From positions 620,001 to 684,000 of the forward strand of contig NZ_CP109171.1 in NCBI RefSeq assembly GCF_036246005.1: a stretch of DNA of 64,000 bases. Direction: 5' to 3'. The position numbers and the translations under genes were made by a program. The notes under the pieces are model-generated. The model was given only the letters and a program-made list of their open reading frames with translations, did not search any database and was not told the DNA's origin. The stretch is from Streptomyces sp. NBC_01723. GTDB lineage: Bacteria; Actinomycetota; Actinomycetes; Streptomycetales; Streptomycetaceae. Of this stretch, positions 56,123-64,000 are shown in pieces; the stretch's first letter is position 1, and the number at the start of each line of letters is the position of its first letter.

Positions 56123-57577
56123 ATGCCCGCTTCCCCCGCCGCACCGCGGCCGAACGCCGTGGTGGCGGTGCTGGCGCTGGCCGGCATCGTCGTCTCGCTG
56201 ATGCAGACGCTGGTCATCCCGATCGTCCCGGAGCTGCCCGGACTGCTGGACGCGCCCGCCTCGGACGCGGCCTGGGCGGTGACCGCCACGCTGCTCGCCG
56301 CCGCGGTGGCCACCCCGGTCGTCGGGCGGCTCGGCGACATGGCGGGCAAGCGGCGCATGCTGCTGCTCAGCCTGGTGCTGCTGATCGCCGGGTCGGCGAT
56401 CTGCGGACTGAGCGACACCCTGGTCCCGATGGTCGTCGGGCGTGCCATGCAGGGGCTCTCCGCCGCCGTGATCCCGCTGGGCATCAGCATCATGCGCGAC
56501 GAACTGCCCGCCGAGCGGCTGGCCGGCGCCACGGCCCTGATGAGCGCCTCGCTCGGGGTGGGCGGCGCGCTCGGCCTGCCCGCCGCCGCGCTGATCGCGG
56601 ACAACCTCGACTGGCACATGCTGTTCTGGGTCTCCGGCGCGCTCGGCGCCGTCGCCCTGGTGCTGGTACTGGCCCTGGTGCCGGAGTCGGCGGTGCGCAC
56701 CGGCGGCCGCTTCGACGTGCCCGGCGCCATCGGCATGGCGGCCGGTCTGGTCTGCCTGCTGCTGGCGATCTCCAAGGGCGCCGACTGGGGCTGGAGCAGC
56801 GGCACCACCCTCGGCCTGTTCGCGGCGGCCGTGGTGATCCTGCTGGTGTGGGGCCGGTGGGAACTGCGCACCCCGCGGCCGCTGGTCGACCTGCGCACCA
56901 CCGCCCGACGCCAGGTGCTGTTCACCAACCTGGCGTCGATAGCAGTCGGCTTCTCCATGTTCGCGATGTCCCTGGTGCTTCCGCAGCTCCTCCAGTTGCC
57001 CGAGGCCACCGGTTACGGTCTGGGCCGGTCCCTGCTGACCGCGGGCCTCGTGATGGCGCCGTCCGGGCTGGTGATGATGGCGTTCGCCCCGGTCTCCGCG
57101 AAGGTCTCCAAGTCCCGGGGCCCCAAGGTGACCCTGATGATCGGCGCCCTGATCGTCGCGGGCGGCTACGGGCTCAACATCGTGCTGATGTCCGAGGTCT
57201 GGCACCTGGTGCTGGTCTCCTGCGTCATCGGCGCGGGCATCGGCTTCACCTACGGCGCCATGCCGGCGCTGATCATGGGTGCGGTGCCGGCCGGCGAGAC
57301 GGCCGCCGCGAACAGCCTCAACACGCTCATGCGGTCCATCGGCACCTCGGTGGCCAGCGCCATCGCCGGCGTGATCCTGGCCCAGATGACGGTCACCGTC
57401 GGCGGCTTCGCCCTGCCCTCCGAGAACGCGTTCAAGGTGGTCATGGGCATCGGCGCGGGCGCCGCCGTGCTCGCCTTCGCGCTCGCCTCGTTCATCCCGC
57501 GCCACCGCCCCTCCGCCGGGGTGGCACACCCGGCAACGGCCGACGGTGCCGCGGCGCGGGCCGCGTCCGCCCACTGA
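56123..57577 (+). CDS. MFS drug-efflux transporter, DHA2-type
   Basis: 484-residue major-facilitator exporter with about 14 helices. Motif A-like GRLGDMAGKRRMLLLSLVLL joins helices 2 and 3, and motif C-like SASLGVGGALGLPAAALIADNLDWHMLFW marks an antiporter of the drug:H+ type. It would expel a hydrophobic compound. ATG 56123 has AAAGG nearby. It is divergent from its probable TetR repressor and ends in a strong terminator. Substrate unknown. Confidence 0.93.
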   Translation: MPASPAAPRPNAVVAVLALAGIVVSLMQTLVIPIVPELPGLLDAPASDAAWAVTATLLAAAVATPVVGRLGDMAGKRRMLLLSLVLLIAGSAICGLSDTLVPMVVGRAMQGLSAAVIPLGISIMRDELPAERLAGATALMSASLGVGGALGLPAAALIADNLDWHMLFWVSGALGAVALVLVLALVPESAVRTGGRFDVPGAIGMAAGLVCLLLAISKGADWGWSSGTTLGLFAAAVVILLVWGRWELRTPRPLVDLRTTARRQVLFTNLASIAVGFSMFAMSLVLPQLLQLPEATGYGLGRSLLTAGLVMAPSGLVMMAFAPVSAKVSKSRGPKVTLMIGALIVAGGYGLNIVLMSEVWHLVLVSCVIGAGIGFTYGAMPALIMGAVPAGETAAANSLNTLMRSIGTSVASAIAGVILAQMTVTVGGFALPSENAFKVVMGIGAGAAVLAFALASFIPRHRPSAGVAHPATADGAAARAASAH

Positions 57578-57582
57578 CGGCG

Positions 57583-57615
57583 ACGGCGCCGGTCCCTCCC
57601 TGGGACCGGCGCCGT
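57583..57615 (+). terminator. Strong hairpin terminator after the MFS gene
   Basis: Perfect 14-bp stem ACGGCGCCGGTCCC / GGGACCGGCGCCGT with a five-base loop, starting six bases after the TGA. Confidence 0.9.
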
Positions 57616-57674
57616 TCAGGCGAACCTGGCGGGCGGGGCGCGTGACGGCGGCCCGGCGCGTCGAGAACTGACCC

Positions 57675-58655
57675 GTGGAGCTGCCGCAGATCCCGCCCAT
57701 GCTCGCCACCCCCGGCGTCCTGCCGCCCGCCGCGCTGGACGGGCGCTGGGCCTACGAGACGAAGCAGGACGGCCAGCGGGTGGTGGTCTACCTGCCCGGC
57801 GACGGCAGCCTGCTGCTGCGCGCCCGCTCCGGCCACGACATCACCGCCGCCTATCCCGAACTGGCACCGCTCGCCACCGCCCTCGGCGCCACCCCCGCGG
57901 TCCTGGACGGCGAGGTGCTGGCCCTGGACGAACAGGGCCGCGCCGACTTCCAGTTGCTCCAGTCCCGGATGGGCCTCGCGCACGCCCCCGCGCGGGCGGC
58001 GCGCCGGGCGGCCAAGGTCCCCGTCCACCTGGTGCTGTTCGACGCGCTGCACCTGGCGGGCGAGTCCCTGCTGCGCCTGCCCTACACCGGCCGCCGCGAG
58101 CGGCTGACGGACCTCGGCCTCGCCGGTCCCGCCTGGTCCACCCCCGCCGCGCTGGTCGGCCACGGCGCACAGGCCCTGCGCGCCACCCGCGAGCACGGCC
58201 TGGAGGGGCTGGTGTGCAAGCGGCTGGACTCGGTGTACGAACCGGGGGTCCGCTCCCGCGCCTGGATCAAGATCCGCAACATGCGCAGCGAGGACGTCGT
58301 GGTCGGCGGCTGGCTGCCCGGCAGGGGACGCCTCACGGGCCTGCCCGGCGCCCTCCTGGTCGGCCAGCGCGCCGGGGGCCGGCTGCGCTACGTCGGCGGC
58401 GTCGGCACCGGCTGGAGCGCGGCCGAGCGTGCCGAACTGGCGGCCCTGCTCGGGGCGGCGGCCACGGACGTCTGCCCCTTCGACCCGGTGCCGGTGGTGC
58501 CGGGAGCGCGCTGGGTCGTCCCCCGGCTGGTCGGCGAGGTCCGCTACAGCACCCGCACGCGGGACGGCATGCTGCGCCAGCCGTCCTGGCTCAGGCTCCG
58601 CCCGGACCTGGCGCCCGAGGAGTCGGCGGCCGACATTCCGGACGACCCGGGATGA
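57675..58655 (+). CDS. ATP-dependent DNA ligase (LigD ligase-domain type)
   Basis: 326-residue ligase with adenylation motif I ETKQDGQR (nucleophile Lys30), motif III VLDGEVLALD, motif IV EGLVCKRLDSVYEPGVRSRAWIKIR covering IV-V, then an OB-fold (VVGGWLPGRGRLTGLPGALLVG). It is like the ligase domain of LigD but lacks polymerase and phosphoesterase parts; a separate phosphoesterase gene is 5.8 kb upstream. It would seal nicks or double-strand breaks in stationary phase or spores. Start GTG 57675 has no clear ribosome site, so it is uncertain. Confidence 0.9.
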   Translation: MELPQIPPMLATPGVLPPAALDGRWAYETKQDGQRVVVYLPGDGSLLLRARSGHDITAAYPELAPLATALGATPAVLDGEVLALDEQGRADFQLLQSRMGLAHAPARAARRAAKVPVHLVLFDALHLAGESLLRLPYTGRRERLTDLGLAGPAWSTPAALVGHGAQALRATREHGLEGLVCKRLDSVYEPGVRSRAWIKIRNMRSEDVVVGGWLPGRGRLTGLPGALLVGQRAGGRLRYVGGVGTGWSAAERAELAALLGAAATDVCPFDPVPVVPGARWVVPRLVGEVRYSTRTRDGMLRQPSWLRLRPDLAPEESAADIPDDPG

Positions 58656-58795
58656 AAGCGTGACGGAGCATCATCCATTGGGCAGCGCTTCACCGCGGTG
58701 ACGCCCGGGCGCCCTTGGCGCGGGAGTGAAAAGACGGGACCCTGAACGCCCCTTCCCCCCACAGCCGTTGGGCTGCGCCCGCAGAGGAGAACGCG

Positions 58796-59572
58796 ATGCC
58801 CTCGCGTACCGCCACCCCCCGTCGCCTGAGATGGCTCACCGCACCGCTCGGTGCCCTCGCCCTCGTCGTCGCCTTCCCCACGAGCGCGTTCGCCGCCCCG
58901 CCGCCCGGACTGCCCGCCAACGCGGACGGCCTGGAGCAGACGTACCAGCCGGCCTACGACTACGACACCGACGGCTGCTACCCCACGCCGGCCATCGGCG
59001 CCGACGGGACGGTCAACGGCGGGCTCAACCCGACCGGCGCGCTGGGCGGCAACTGCCGGGACGCCGCCGACCTGGACAACACCAACGGCTACTCGCGCGC
59101 CAAGTGCAACAACGGGTGGTGCGCCTACATGTACGGCCTGTACTTCGAGAAGGACCAGGCACTGCCCGGCAGCAGCCTCGGCGGCCACCGGCACGACTGG
59201 GAGCACGTGGTGGTGTGGGTGCGGGACGGCGCGGTGCAGTACGTCTCGACCTCCAACCACGGGTCGTTCAGCGTGCACGCGCGTTCGGCGGTCCGCTTCG
59301 ACGGCACCCACCCGAAGATCGTCTACCACAAGGACGGCATCAGCACCCACTGCTTCCGCCTGGCGAACGCGGGCGACGAGCCGCCGGAGAACCACAAGGG
59401 CGGCTGGCAGTACCCGGCGCTGGTCGGCTGGAACGGCTATCCGGCGGGCGTGCGCGACAAGTTGGCCTCCCACGACTTCGGCAGCGCCAACTTCGGCCTG
59501 AAGGACGGCAGCTTCGCCTCCCACCTGGCGGCCGCCAAGCCCTCCGGCATCCCCTTCGACCCGAACGCCTGA
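58796..59572 (+). CDS. Secreted NPP1/NLP-like protein
   Basis: 258 residues with a signal peptide cut near AFAAP (about residue 34) and an NPP1 domain. The diagnostic heptapeptide GHRHDWE is at residues 130-136, and four cysteines (61, 87, 104, 109) suggest two disulphides. In oomycetes, fungi and some bacteria, NLPs bind plant sphingolipids and make membranes leak; in saprophytic Streptomyces the role is unclear. ATG 58796 has GAGGAG nearby. Monocistronic. Confidence 0.9.
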   Translation: MPSRTATPRRLRWLTAPLGALALVVAFPTSAFAAPPPGLPANADGLEQTYQPAYDYDTDGCYPTPAIGADGTVNGGLNPTGALGGNCRDAADLDNTNGYSRAKCNNGWCAYMYGLYFEKDQALPGSSLGGHRHDWEHVVVWVRDGAVQYVSTSNHGSFSVHARSAVRFDGTHPKIVYHKDGISTHCFRLANAGDEPPENHKGGWQYPALVGWNGYPAGVRDKLASHDFGSANFGLKDGSFASHLAAAKPSGIPFDPNA

Positions 59573-59661
59573 CGGCCGGACGCCCGGACGGGACCCCCGG
59601 GGAGACGGACGACACCCGGCCGGTCGGGCGAACCACGCGACCCGGGCACCCCGGTGAGCAC

Positions 59662-59667
59662 TATCGT
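59662..59667 (+). promoter_or_regulatory. -10 element of leaderless hemC
   Basis: TATCGT, six bases before ATG 59674, no ribosome site between: leaderless geometry. Confidence 0.6.
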
Positions 59668-59673
59668 GTCCGC

Positions 59674-60609
59674 ATGTCCGACCCCGAACTGATCCGTATC
59701 GTCTCGCGCGACTCCCCCATGGCCCTCGCTCAGGTCGAGCGCGTCCGGGCGGAGCTGGCGGCCCTCCACCCCGGCGTGCGCACCGAGGTCGTCCCGGTGA
59801 AGACCACCGGAGACAAGTGGCTCGGCGACCTGTCGCTGGTGGAGGGCAAGGGCGCGTTCACCAAGGAGGTGGACGCCGCCCTGCTGTCGGGCGAGGCCGA
59901 TCTCGCCGTGCACTGCGTCAAGGACGTGCCCGCCGACCGGCCACTGCCCGCCGGCACGGTGTTCGCCGCCTTCCTGGAGCGCGACGACATCAGGGACGCC
60001 CTCGTCCACCCGGAGGGGCTCACCCTGGACGAGCTGCCGGCCGGTACCCGGGTCGGCACCTCCTCGGTGCGCCGCGTCGCGCAGCTGGCCGCCACCCACC
60101 CGCAGCTGCGGTGCGTGCCGTTCCGGGGCAACGCCAACCGGCGGCTGGCGAAGCTCGCCGCCGGTGAGGCGGACGCGCTGCTGCTCGCGGTCTCCGGCCT
60201 GGAGCGCATCGGCCGCCGGGACGTGGTCAGCGAGGTCCTCTCCCCCGAGACGATGATGCCGCCGATCGGCGCGGGCATCCTCGCCCTCCAGTGCCGCGAG
60301 GACGACACCGCGCTGATCGACGCGGTCAGCGGCCTCGGGCATCCGCGGACGCACCGGGAGGCGACGGCGGAGCGCATGTTCCTGCACGTTCTCCAGGGGC
60401 ACTGCAACAGCCCGATCGCCGGGTACGCCCGCGTGGACCGGAGCGGGGAACTCTCGCTGCGGGCCTGCGTGTTCACGCCGGACGGCAAGACGCGGCTGAA
60501 CGCCCACGAGTGGGCCGGCCGGCTCGACCCGGCCACCCTGGGCACCTCGGTCGCCGTGGCGCTGCTGCGTCAGGGCGCCCGCGAGATCATCGACGGCATC
60601 GCGCACTGA
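59674..60609 (+). CDS. hemC: Hydroxymethylbilane synthase (porphobilinogen deaminase)
   Basis: 311-residue enzyme joining four porphobilinogens into the linear tetrapyrrole of haem and cobalamin synthesis. Key parts are [20 protein letters not shown], catalytic Asp84 in [34 protein letters not shown] and cofactor-attachment Cys244 in [13 protein letters not shown]. No hemA, hemB or hemD lies next to it, so it looks like a second, stand-alone copy rather than the usual hemACD gene. The C-terminal domain is regular and the active-site residues are present. Leaderless start. Confidence 0.92.
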   Translation: MSDPELIRIVSRDSPMALAQVERVRAELAALHPGVRTEVVPVKTTGDKWLGDLSLVEGKGAFTKEVDAALLSGEADLAVHCVKDVPADRPLPAGTVFAAFLERDDIRDALVHPEGLTLDELPAGTRVGTSSVRRVAQLAATHPQLRCVPFRGNANRRLAKLAAGEADALLLAVSGLERIGRRDVVSEVLSPETMMPPIGAGILALQCREDDTALIDAVSGLGHPRTHREATAERMFLHVLQGHCNSPIAGYARVDRSGELSLRACVFTPDGKTRLNAHEWAGRLDPATLGTSVAVALLRQGAREIIDGIAH

Positions 60610-60642
60610 GGCGCCGCGGCCCGGCCGCGCCCGCCCGGCGGA

Positions 60643-61167
60643 TCAGGCGGAGCCCTCCTCCGCCTGTCCCCGCAGGAAGGCGCTCACCTGGTGCGCCAGC
60701 TCCTCGCCCCGCACCGCGCCCGGGGCCGCCCCGGCGGCTCCGTCGGGCAGTCCGAGTCCGCCGCTCCACAGCCGGCGGTCGGCCCACTCCTCGTCCACCC
60801 GCAGTTGGACCTGGACGTCCACCTGCCCGAGACCCGCCTCCGGGCCGGCCGCGTAGAGCACGGCGGTGGCCCGGCGCAGCGGGTAGACGTCGAAGCCCTC
60901 GATGAACTGGGAGTTGCGCCAGTCGAGGAAGGCGCTCTCACCGTCGGGACCGATCCGCACGTCGATCTGGCCGTCCTCCAGGTGGATGCCGAGGTGCCGG
61001 GCGCCCCGGTTCTCGACGGTCACCCGGACACAGAAGTACGTCAGCCCCTCGGCGGCGTCGTCGCGCCCACGCGGCGGCTCGGCCGGCTCAAGACGGTGGA
61101 CGCGGACCCGCAGGCCGGCGTGCTCGTCGTACTCCTGCCAGTCCCCGACCACGTTCGGCTCGTACAC
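60643..61167 (-). CDS. Hypothetical beta-rich protein
   Basis: 174 residues. Segments such as YFCVRVTVENRGARHLGIHLEDGQIDVRIG resemble the beta-sandwich of DUF4352-like domains that carry hydrophobic edge strands, but without a lipoprotein signal. The N-terminus MYEPNVVGDWQEYDEHAG is polar. Function unknown. GTG 61165-61167 has GAGAGGGG upstream. It is divergent from the sigma-factor gene with a 300-base gap. Confidence 0.78.
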   Translation of the reverse strand: MYEPNVVGDWQEYDEHAGLRVRVHRLEPAEPPRGRDDAAEGLTYFCVRVTVENRGARHLGIHLEDGQIDVRIGPDGESAFLDWRNSQFIEGFDVYPLRRATAVLYAAGPEAGLGQVDVQVQLRVDEEWADRRLWSGGLGLPDGAAGAAPGAVRGEELAHQVSAFLRGQAEEGSA

Positions 61168-61468
61168 GGTGCCCCTCTCGACCTCTCGACGCTGCTTCCT
61201 ATCTGTGCGCTCAGTGCACTGTCAAATGAGCGGAATGCGCTGTGGCCAGGGATTTCGTGCCTTTTGATCGATGATCAAGCGCTGCCCAGGAAGGATCCGC
61301 CGGGGCCCGCGCCGGACGATCACGGGGAGCGTGCCGCACATCACTTCCGGCCCGTCCGCCGTGCCGATCACCGGCCCGCGGCCGTTCGAGTGGCCGTTCG
61401 GCCCAATCGCGCTCAGTATCCATATGTACGAGGACTTGCCAGCACCCCTGCCGAGGGAGGTGCGCGTG
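61168..61468. promoter_or_regulatory. Sigma-factor upstream gap with palindromes
   Basis: No gene seen. Contains CAGTGCACTG (61212-61221), flanked by CGCTCA (61208-61213) and TGAGCG (61227-61232), then TTGATCGATGATCAA (61264-61278, 6+3+6 perfect). These are candidate operators for the sigF-like gene or the hypothetical gene opposite. An in-frame ATG at 61424 could begin a longer sigma factor. Confidence 0.45.
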
Positions 61469-62260
61469 ATGCGTGTCGCCGGCCGTACCAAGCCCCACCC
61501 GCACGACGACGCCCCCGACACCGCCGCGGCGTTCGACCGGCTCGCCGGGCTGCCCGAGGGACCCGAGCGCCAGGCGCTGCGGGACGAACTGATCCGGAGC
61601 TGGCTCCCGATGGCGGAGCGGATCGCCGTGCGATTCCGGGGCCGCGGCGAGAATCTGGAGGACCTCTACCAGGTGGCGGCCCTCGGGCTGGTCAAGGCCG
61701 TCGACCACTACGACCCGGAACGCGGCCACGCCTTCGAGGCGTACGCCGTGCCGACCGTGACCGGCGAGATCAAGCGGCACTTCCGCGACCACATGTGGAC
61801 CCTGCACGTGCCGCGGCGGATCCAGGACCTGCGCAACCGGGTGCGCCGCTCGGCCAAGGAGCTGGCGCAGACGACGCCGGGGCGGGCGCCGACGGTGGAC
61901 GAGATCGCCGAGCACGCGCAGCTGACCGTGGTCGAGGTCCGCACCGGCATGGAGGCCCTGGAGTGCTTCACCGCCCTGTCGCTGGAGGCGGAGATGCCCG
62001 GCACCGACGGGTACGCCCTCGGGGACGCGCTCGGCGGTCCCGATCCGGCGTTCGACGCGGTGGTGGACCGGGTGGCCGTCCGGCCGTGCCTGGAGGCGCT
62101 GCCCGAGCGCGAGCGCACCATCCTCTACCTGCGCTTCTTCGGCGGGATGACGCAGAGCCGCATCGCGCAGCAGCTCGGCATCTCGCAGATGCACGTCTCC
62201 CGGCTGCTCACGGGCTGCTTCGACCGGATCCGCGAGGAGATCCTGACGGAGGCCCGCTGA
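61469..62260 (+). CDS. RNA polymerase sigma factor, SigB/SigF/SigG type
   Basis: 263-residue alternative sigma factor. Region 2 reads RIAVRFRGRGENLEDLYQVAALGLVKAV, then FEAYAVPTVTGEIKRHFRDHMW; region 3 HVPRRIQDLRNRVRRSAKEL; region 4 contains MTQSRIAQQLGISQMHVSRLL. It is the general-stress/sporulation type that recognises GNNT-N14-16-GGGTAY promoters and is held by an anti-sigma kinase; neither an anti-sigma nor an anti-anti-sigma gene is adjacent. Start chosen at ATG 61469 with GGGAGG eight bases upstream; GTG 61466 and ATG 61424 are alternatives. Convergent with the ANTAR gene. Confidence 0.94.
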   Translation: MRVAGRTKPHPHDDAPDTAAAFDRLAGLPEGPERQALRDELIRSWLPMAERIAVRFRGRGENLEDLYQVAALGLVKAVDHYDPERGHAFEAYAVPTVTGEIKRHFRDHMWTLHVPRRIQDLRNRVRRSAKELAQTTPGRAPTVDEIAEHAQLTVVEVRTGMEALECFTALSLEAEMPGTDGYALGDALGGPDPAFDAVVDRVAVRPCLEALPERERTILYLRFFGGMTQSRIAQQLGISQMHVSRLLTGCFDRIREEILTEAR

Positions 62261-62266
62261 GGGGTA

Positions 62267-62587
62267 TCAGCGCTCCGGCGGGGCGCCGGGAACACGGGCT
62301 GGGCCTTGCCGGTCCAGGGTGTCCTCCAGCGCGGCCCGTATCCGTGGCGGCATCACTCCGGTGCGCCCCCAGACGAGGATCGTCTCCGCGACGTCGCGGA
62401 GTTTGACGTTCGTGTGCTGGGAGACCTCGCGCAGGATGATCCACCCCTGGTCGGGGGCCACCCGGCCCAGGACGACGATCATCCCGATGGCCTGGTCCAC
62501 GACGGCGTGCGAGACGACCGCCTCCTTCAGCTGCCGGACCTGCTCCTGCAGCTGGAAGACCTGGTCCGAGCCCGTGTCCGTGGACAT
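62267..62587 (-). CDS. Small ANTAR-domain protein
   Basis: 106-residue ANTAR protein. The ANTAR module (about 12-75) is LQEQVRQLKEAVVSHAVVDQAIGMIVVLG, then WIILREVSQHTNVKLRDVAETI; ANTAR domains bind paired RNA hairpins in leaders and prevent termination, after signal-induced activation. No sensor domain is fused. The start is ATG 62585-62587 with GGAGGTGA upstream. It may need a partner or act as a constitutive antiterminator; targets unknown. Confidence 0.9.
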   Translation of the reverse strand: MSTDTGSDQVFQLQEQVRQLKEAVVSHAVVDQAIGMIVVLGRVAPDQGWIILREVSQHTNVKLRDVAETILVWGRTGVMPPRIRAALEDTLDRQGPARVPGAPPER

Positions 62588-62814
62588 GGTCACCTCCGGA
62601 TCCGGCGGGTCACCGCCGCCTGTGCCGCGCGGGACCGCTGCGCCGCCTCCATGGTCGCGACCCCCGGGGCGTCCCGCCACTGGGCCGTACGGGGCGCCCG
62701 CGCCACCGTTTCGGCGTCGCCGCCGGGGTACTCGGCAGGCGCCCGCCGCACTCCCGGCCGGACACTGGTGTGGAGCCGGTGGCTGCCGGTGGACGAGACC
62801 AGGACGCGACTGCC

Positions 62815-63618
62815 ATGAACCATGACATGACCTGCCCCGCCGGCGCGGACAGCCTGATGTCCACGCACTCCGTGTACGGGGCGCCCTGCTGGGTGAGTCT
62901 CACCAGCCGTGACCTGAAGGCCACCGAGGAGTTCTACTCCGCCGTGCTGGGCTGGCAGTGGCGGCCCGGCAAGCTGGGCGAGCCCTTCCGCATCGCGCTG
63001 GCCGACGAGGTGCCGGTCGCCGGGATCGCCGCGGTGGCCGCGATGTGGCAGATGGCGGTGGCGTGGACGCCGTACTTCGCCGTGCGCAGCGCGGACGAGG
63101 CCGTGTCGCGGGCGCAGGAGCGCGGCGGGACCGCCGCGGTCGGGCCGATCTCCCTGCCGCCCGGGCGGGCGGCGCTGCTCGCCGACCGGGACGGCGCGAC
63201 CTTCGGGATCTGGGAGGGCGAGCTGTTCACCGAGTGGGACGCCTGGCGCATGTCGCGCCCCGCGTTCATCCGGCTGCACACGCGTGACGCCTTCGACGCC
63301 GCCATCTTCTACGGCGAGATCTTCGACTGGGCGTCGGGCGAGGGCTGCTGCGAGGTCCGTTACGAGGGCGACGAGGTGGTCCTGCGCCATCAGGGCGACG
63401 TCGTGGCCCGGATCGAGTCCGGCGCCCTGGAGGCGGCCCCGGACCCGGCCGTGCGGCCGCACTGGCAGATCCACTTCGCGGTGGACGACGTCGGGGCGTG
63501 CGCCCGGGCGGCGGAGCTGCACGGCGGCAGCGTGCTCTCCCTGAGCGGCGACGAGGGCGTGCTCCGGGACGCCGACGGCGCGCAGTTCACGGTGACCGCG
63601 CGCCGCCTCGACAGCTGA
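62815..63618 (+). CDS. Two-domain VOC (glyoxalase-fold) protein
   Basis: 267 residues, two consecutive VOC modules (about 18-135 and 140-265). The first contains PCWVSLTSRDLKATEEFYSAVLGWQWRPG and the second FIRLHTRDAFDAAIFYGEIFDWASGE; the usual metal ligands are not all evident, so enzyme activity is uncertain. Many Streptomyces copies are annotated as hydroxylases or antibiotic-binding proteins. ATG 62815 is used, with AGGA ten bases upstream. Monocistronic and convergent with the glgX end. Confidence 0.87.
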   Translation: MNHDMTCPAGADSLMSTHSVYGAPCWVSLTSRDLKATEEFYSAVLGWQWRPGKLGEPFRIALADEVPVAGIAAVAAMWQMAVAWTPYFAVRSADEAVSRAQERGGTAAVGPISLPPGRAALLADRDGATFGIWEGELFTEWDAWRMSRPAFIRLHTRDAFDAAIFYGEIFDWASGEGCCEVRYEGDEVVLRHQGDVVARIESGALEAAPDPAVRPHWQIHFAVDDVGACARAAELHGGSVLSLSGDEGVLRDADGAQFTVTARRLDS

Positions 63619-63628
63619 CCTCACCGGC

Positions 63629-64000
63629 TCACCGGCCGGTGCGGGACGGCCGGGAGAGCAGCACCAGACTGCGCTGCTCGACGGTCACCACCGTGGCCGC
63701 CTTGTGCTCCGCCTCGTCGGGGACACCCTCGGGGTCGGCGGTGTCGACCAGGGCCGTCCAGCGCTCTCCGTAGGCCGCGCCGGGCAGCCGGAAGTCGGCG
63801 GCCTCCCAGTGGCTGTTGAACAGCAGCAGGAACGAGTCGTCGACAACCGGCCGTCCGCACGGGTCGGGTTCGGCGATGGCGTCGCCGTTGAGGAAGACCC
63901 CGACGGCGTGCGCGTCGGAGCGCTGCCAGTCGGCGTCGGTCATCTCCGTGGCGTCCGGCAGCAGCCACACCAGGTCGGGCAGCGGCTGGTCCGCGCGGGT
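63629..64000 (-). CDS. glgX: Glycogen debranching enzyme C-terminal part (5' end outside window)
   Basis: The minus-strand frame is open to the window edge. Visible 123 residues are the GlgX C-terminal beta domain: DLVWLLPDATEMTDADWQRSDAHAVGVFLNGD, then DSFLLLFNSHWEAADFRLPG. This domain follows the GH13 isoamylase-type catalytic barrel that removes alpha-1,6 branches from glycogen. It ends VLLSRPSRTGR. The GTG at 63968-63970 is internal, not the start. GlgX membership is clear; the catalytic part cannot be examined here. Confidence 0.9.
   Translation of the reverse strand, partial: TRADQPLPDLVWLLPDATEMTDADWQRSDAHAVGVFLNGDAIAEPDPCGRPVVDDSFLLLFNSHWEAADFRLPGAAYGERWTALVDTADPEGVPDEAEHKAATVVTVEQRSLVLLSRPSRTGR

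Overview
The window reads as a Streptomyces chromosome segment. GC content is very high with G/C-biased third codon positions, GTG and TTG starts are common, and several transcripts look leaderless (TANNNT six or seven bases before the start codon). Typical Streptomyces content includes a SAV2177-type methyltransferase, SpoIIE-type phosphatases, a SigB/SigF-type sigma factor, a mycothiol-dependent isomerase family protein and DmdR1/IdeR-type iron boxes. I found no rRNA, tRNA, CRISPR array, transposase, integrase or secondary-metabolite core enzyme. No GC break suggests an island; this looks like accessory but resident chromosome.

Layout. 1-2459: end of a cytochrome P450, a small CxxC protein and a YihY/BrkB membrane protein. 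2484-11883: a sugar-utilisation locus with a LacI regulator, two palindromic operators, a three-gene ABC importer, a GH42 beta-galactosidase, a secreted GH30 galactanase-like enzyme with a ricin-type lectin domain, and a galactoside/maltose O-acetyltransferase. It looks like a lac-type operon for beta-galactans such as arabinogalactan side chains. 11987-14351: methyltransferase, small membrane protein and spore photoproduct lyase family protein. 14357-19036: iron-regulated block, with one iron box before a PPOX-type flavoprotein and a near-consensus one before a siderophore ABC transporter (ATPase, lipoprotein, fused permease). 19261-28716: secreted lipase, DMT exporter, lipoprotein, an SDR / phytoene-desaturase-like / SRPBCC operon, a small secreted protein and a streptogrisin-type protease. 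28910-33425: CPA2 antiporter, a 635-base gap with no convincing gene, and an orphan cytochrome oxidase subunit I.

33486-41543: secreted protein, GAF-PP2C phosphatase, then a translationally coupled nucleotidyltransferase / BON / metallophosphoesterase operon behind a SigB-type promoter. Next come a GNAT gene and a DoxX gene divergent around a perfect CebR-type palindrome, and an SLC13 permease that appears to start at CTG. 41655-49238: fructosamine-kinase-like gene, TetR-SDR-alcohol dehydrogenase operon with three operators in 17-base register, PucR-type regulator, YciO-type protein and a large metallophosphoesterase. 49247-58655: TauD dioxygenase, aldo/keto reductase, separate LigD-type phosphoesterase and ligase genes, a PAS-PAS-GAF-SpoIIE-HATPase phosphatase whose start codon lies in a perfect 10-bp inverted repeat, peroxiredoxin/DoxX pair, and a TetR/MFS divergon. 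58796-64000: NPP1-like secreted protein, leaderless hemC, hypothetical protein, SigB/SigF-type sigma factor, ANTAR regulator, VOC protein and the end of glgX.

Main leads are the nucleotidyltransferase-BON-metallophosphoesterase operon, the iron box before the flavoprotein, the CebR-type site in an unexpected place, the hairpin over the SpoIIE-type start codon, the CTG start and the triple TetR operator. All functions are inferred from reading motifs and gene order; no database search was run.
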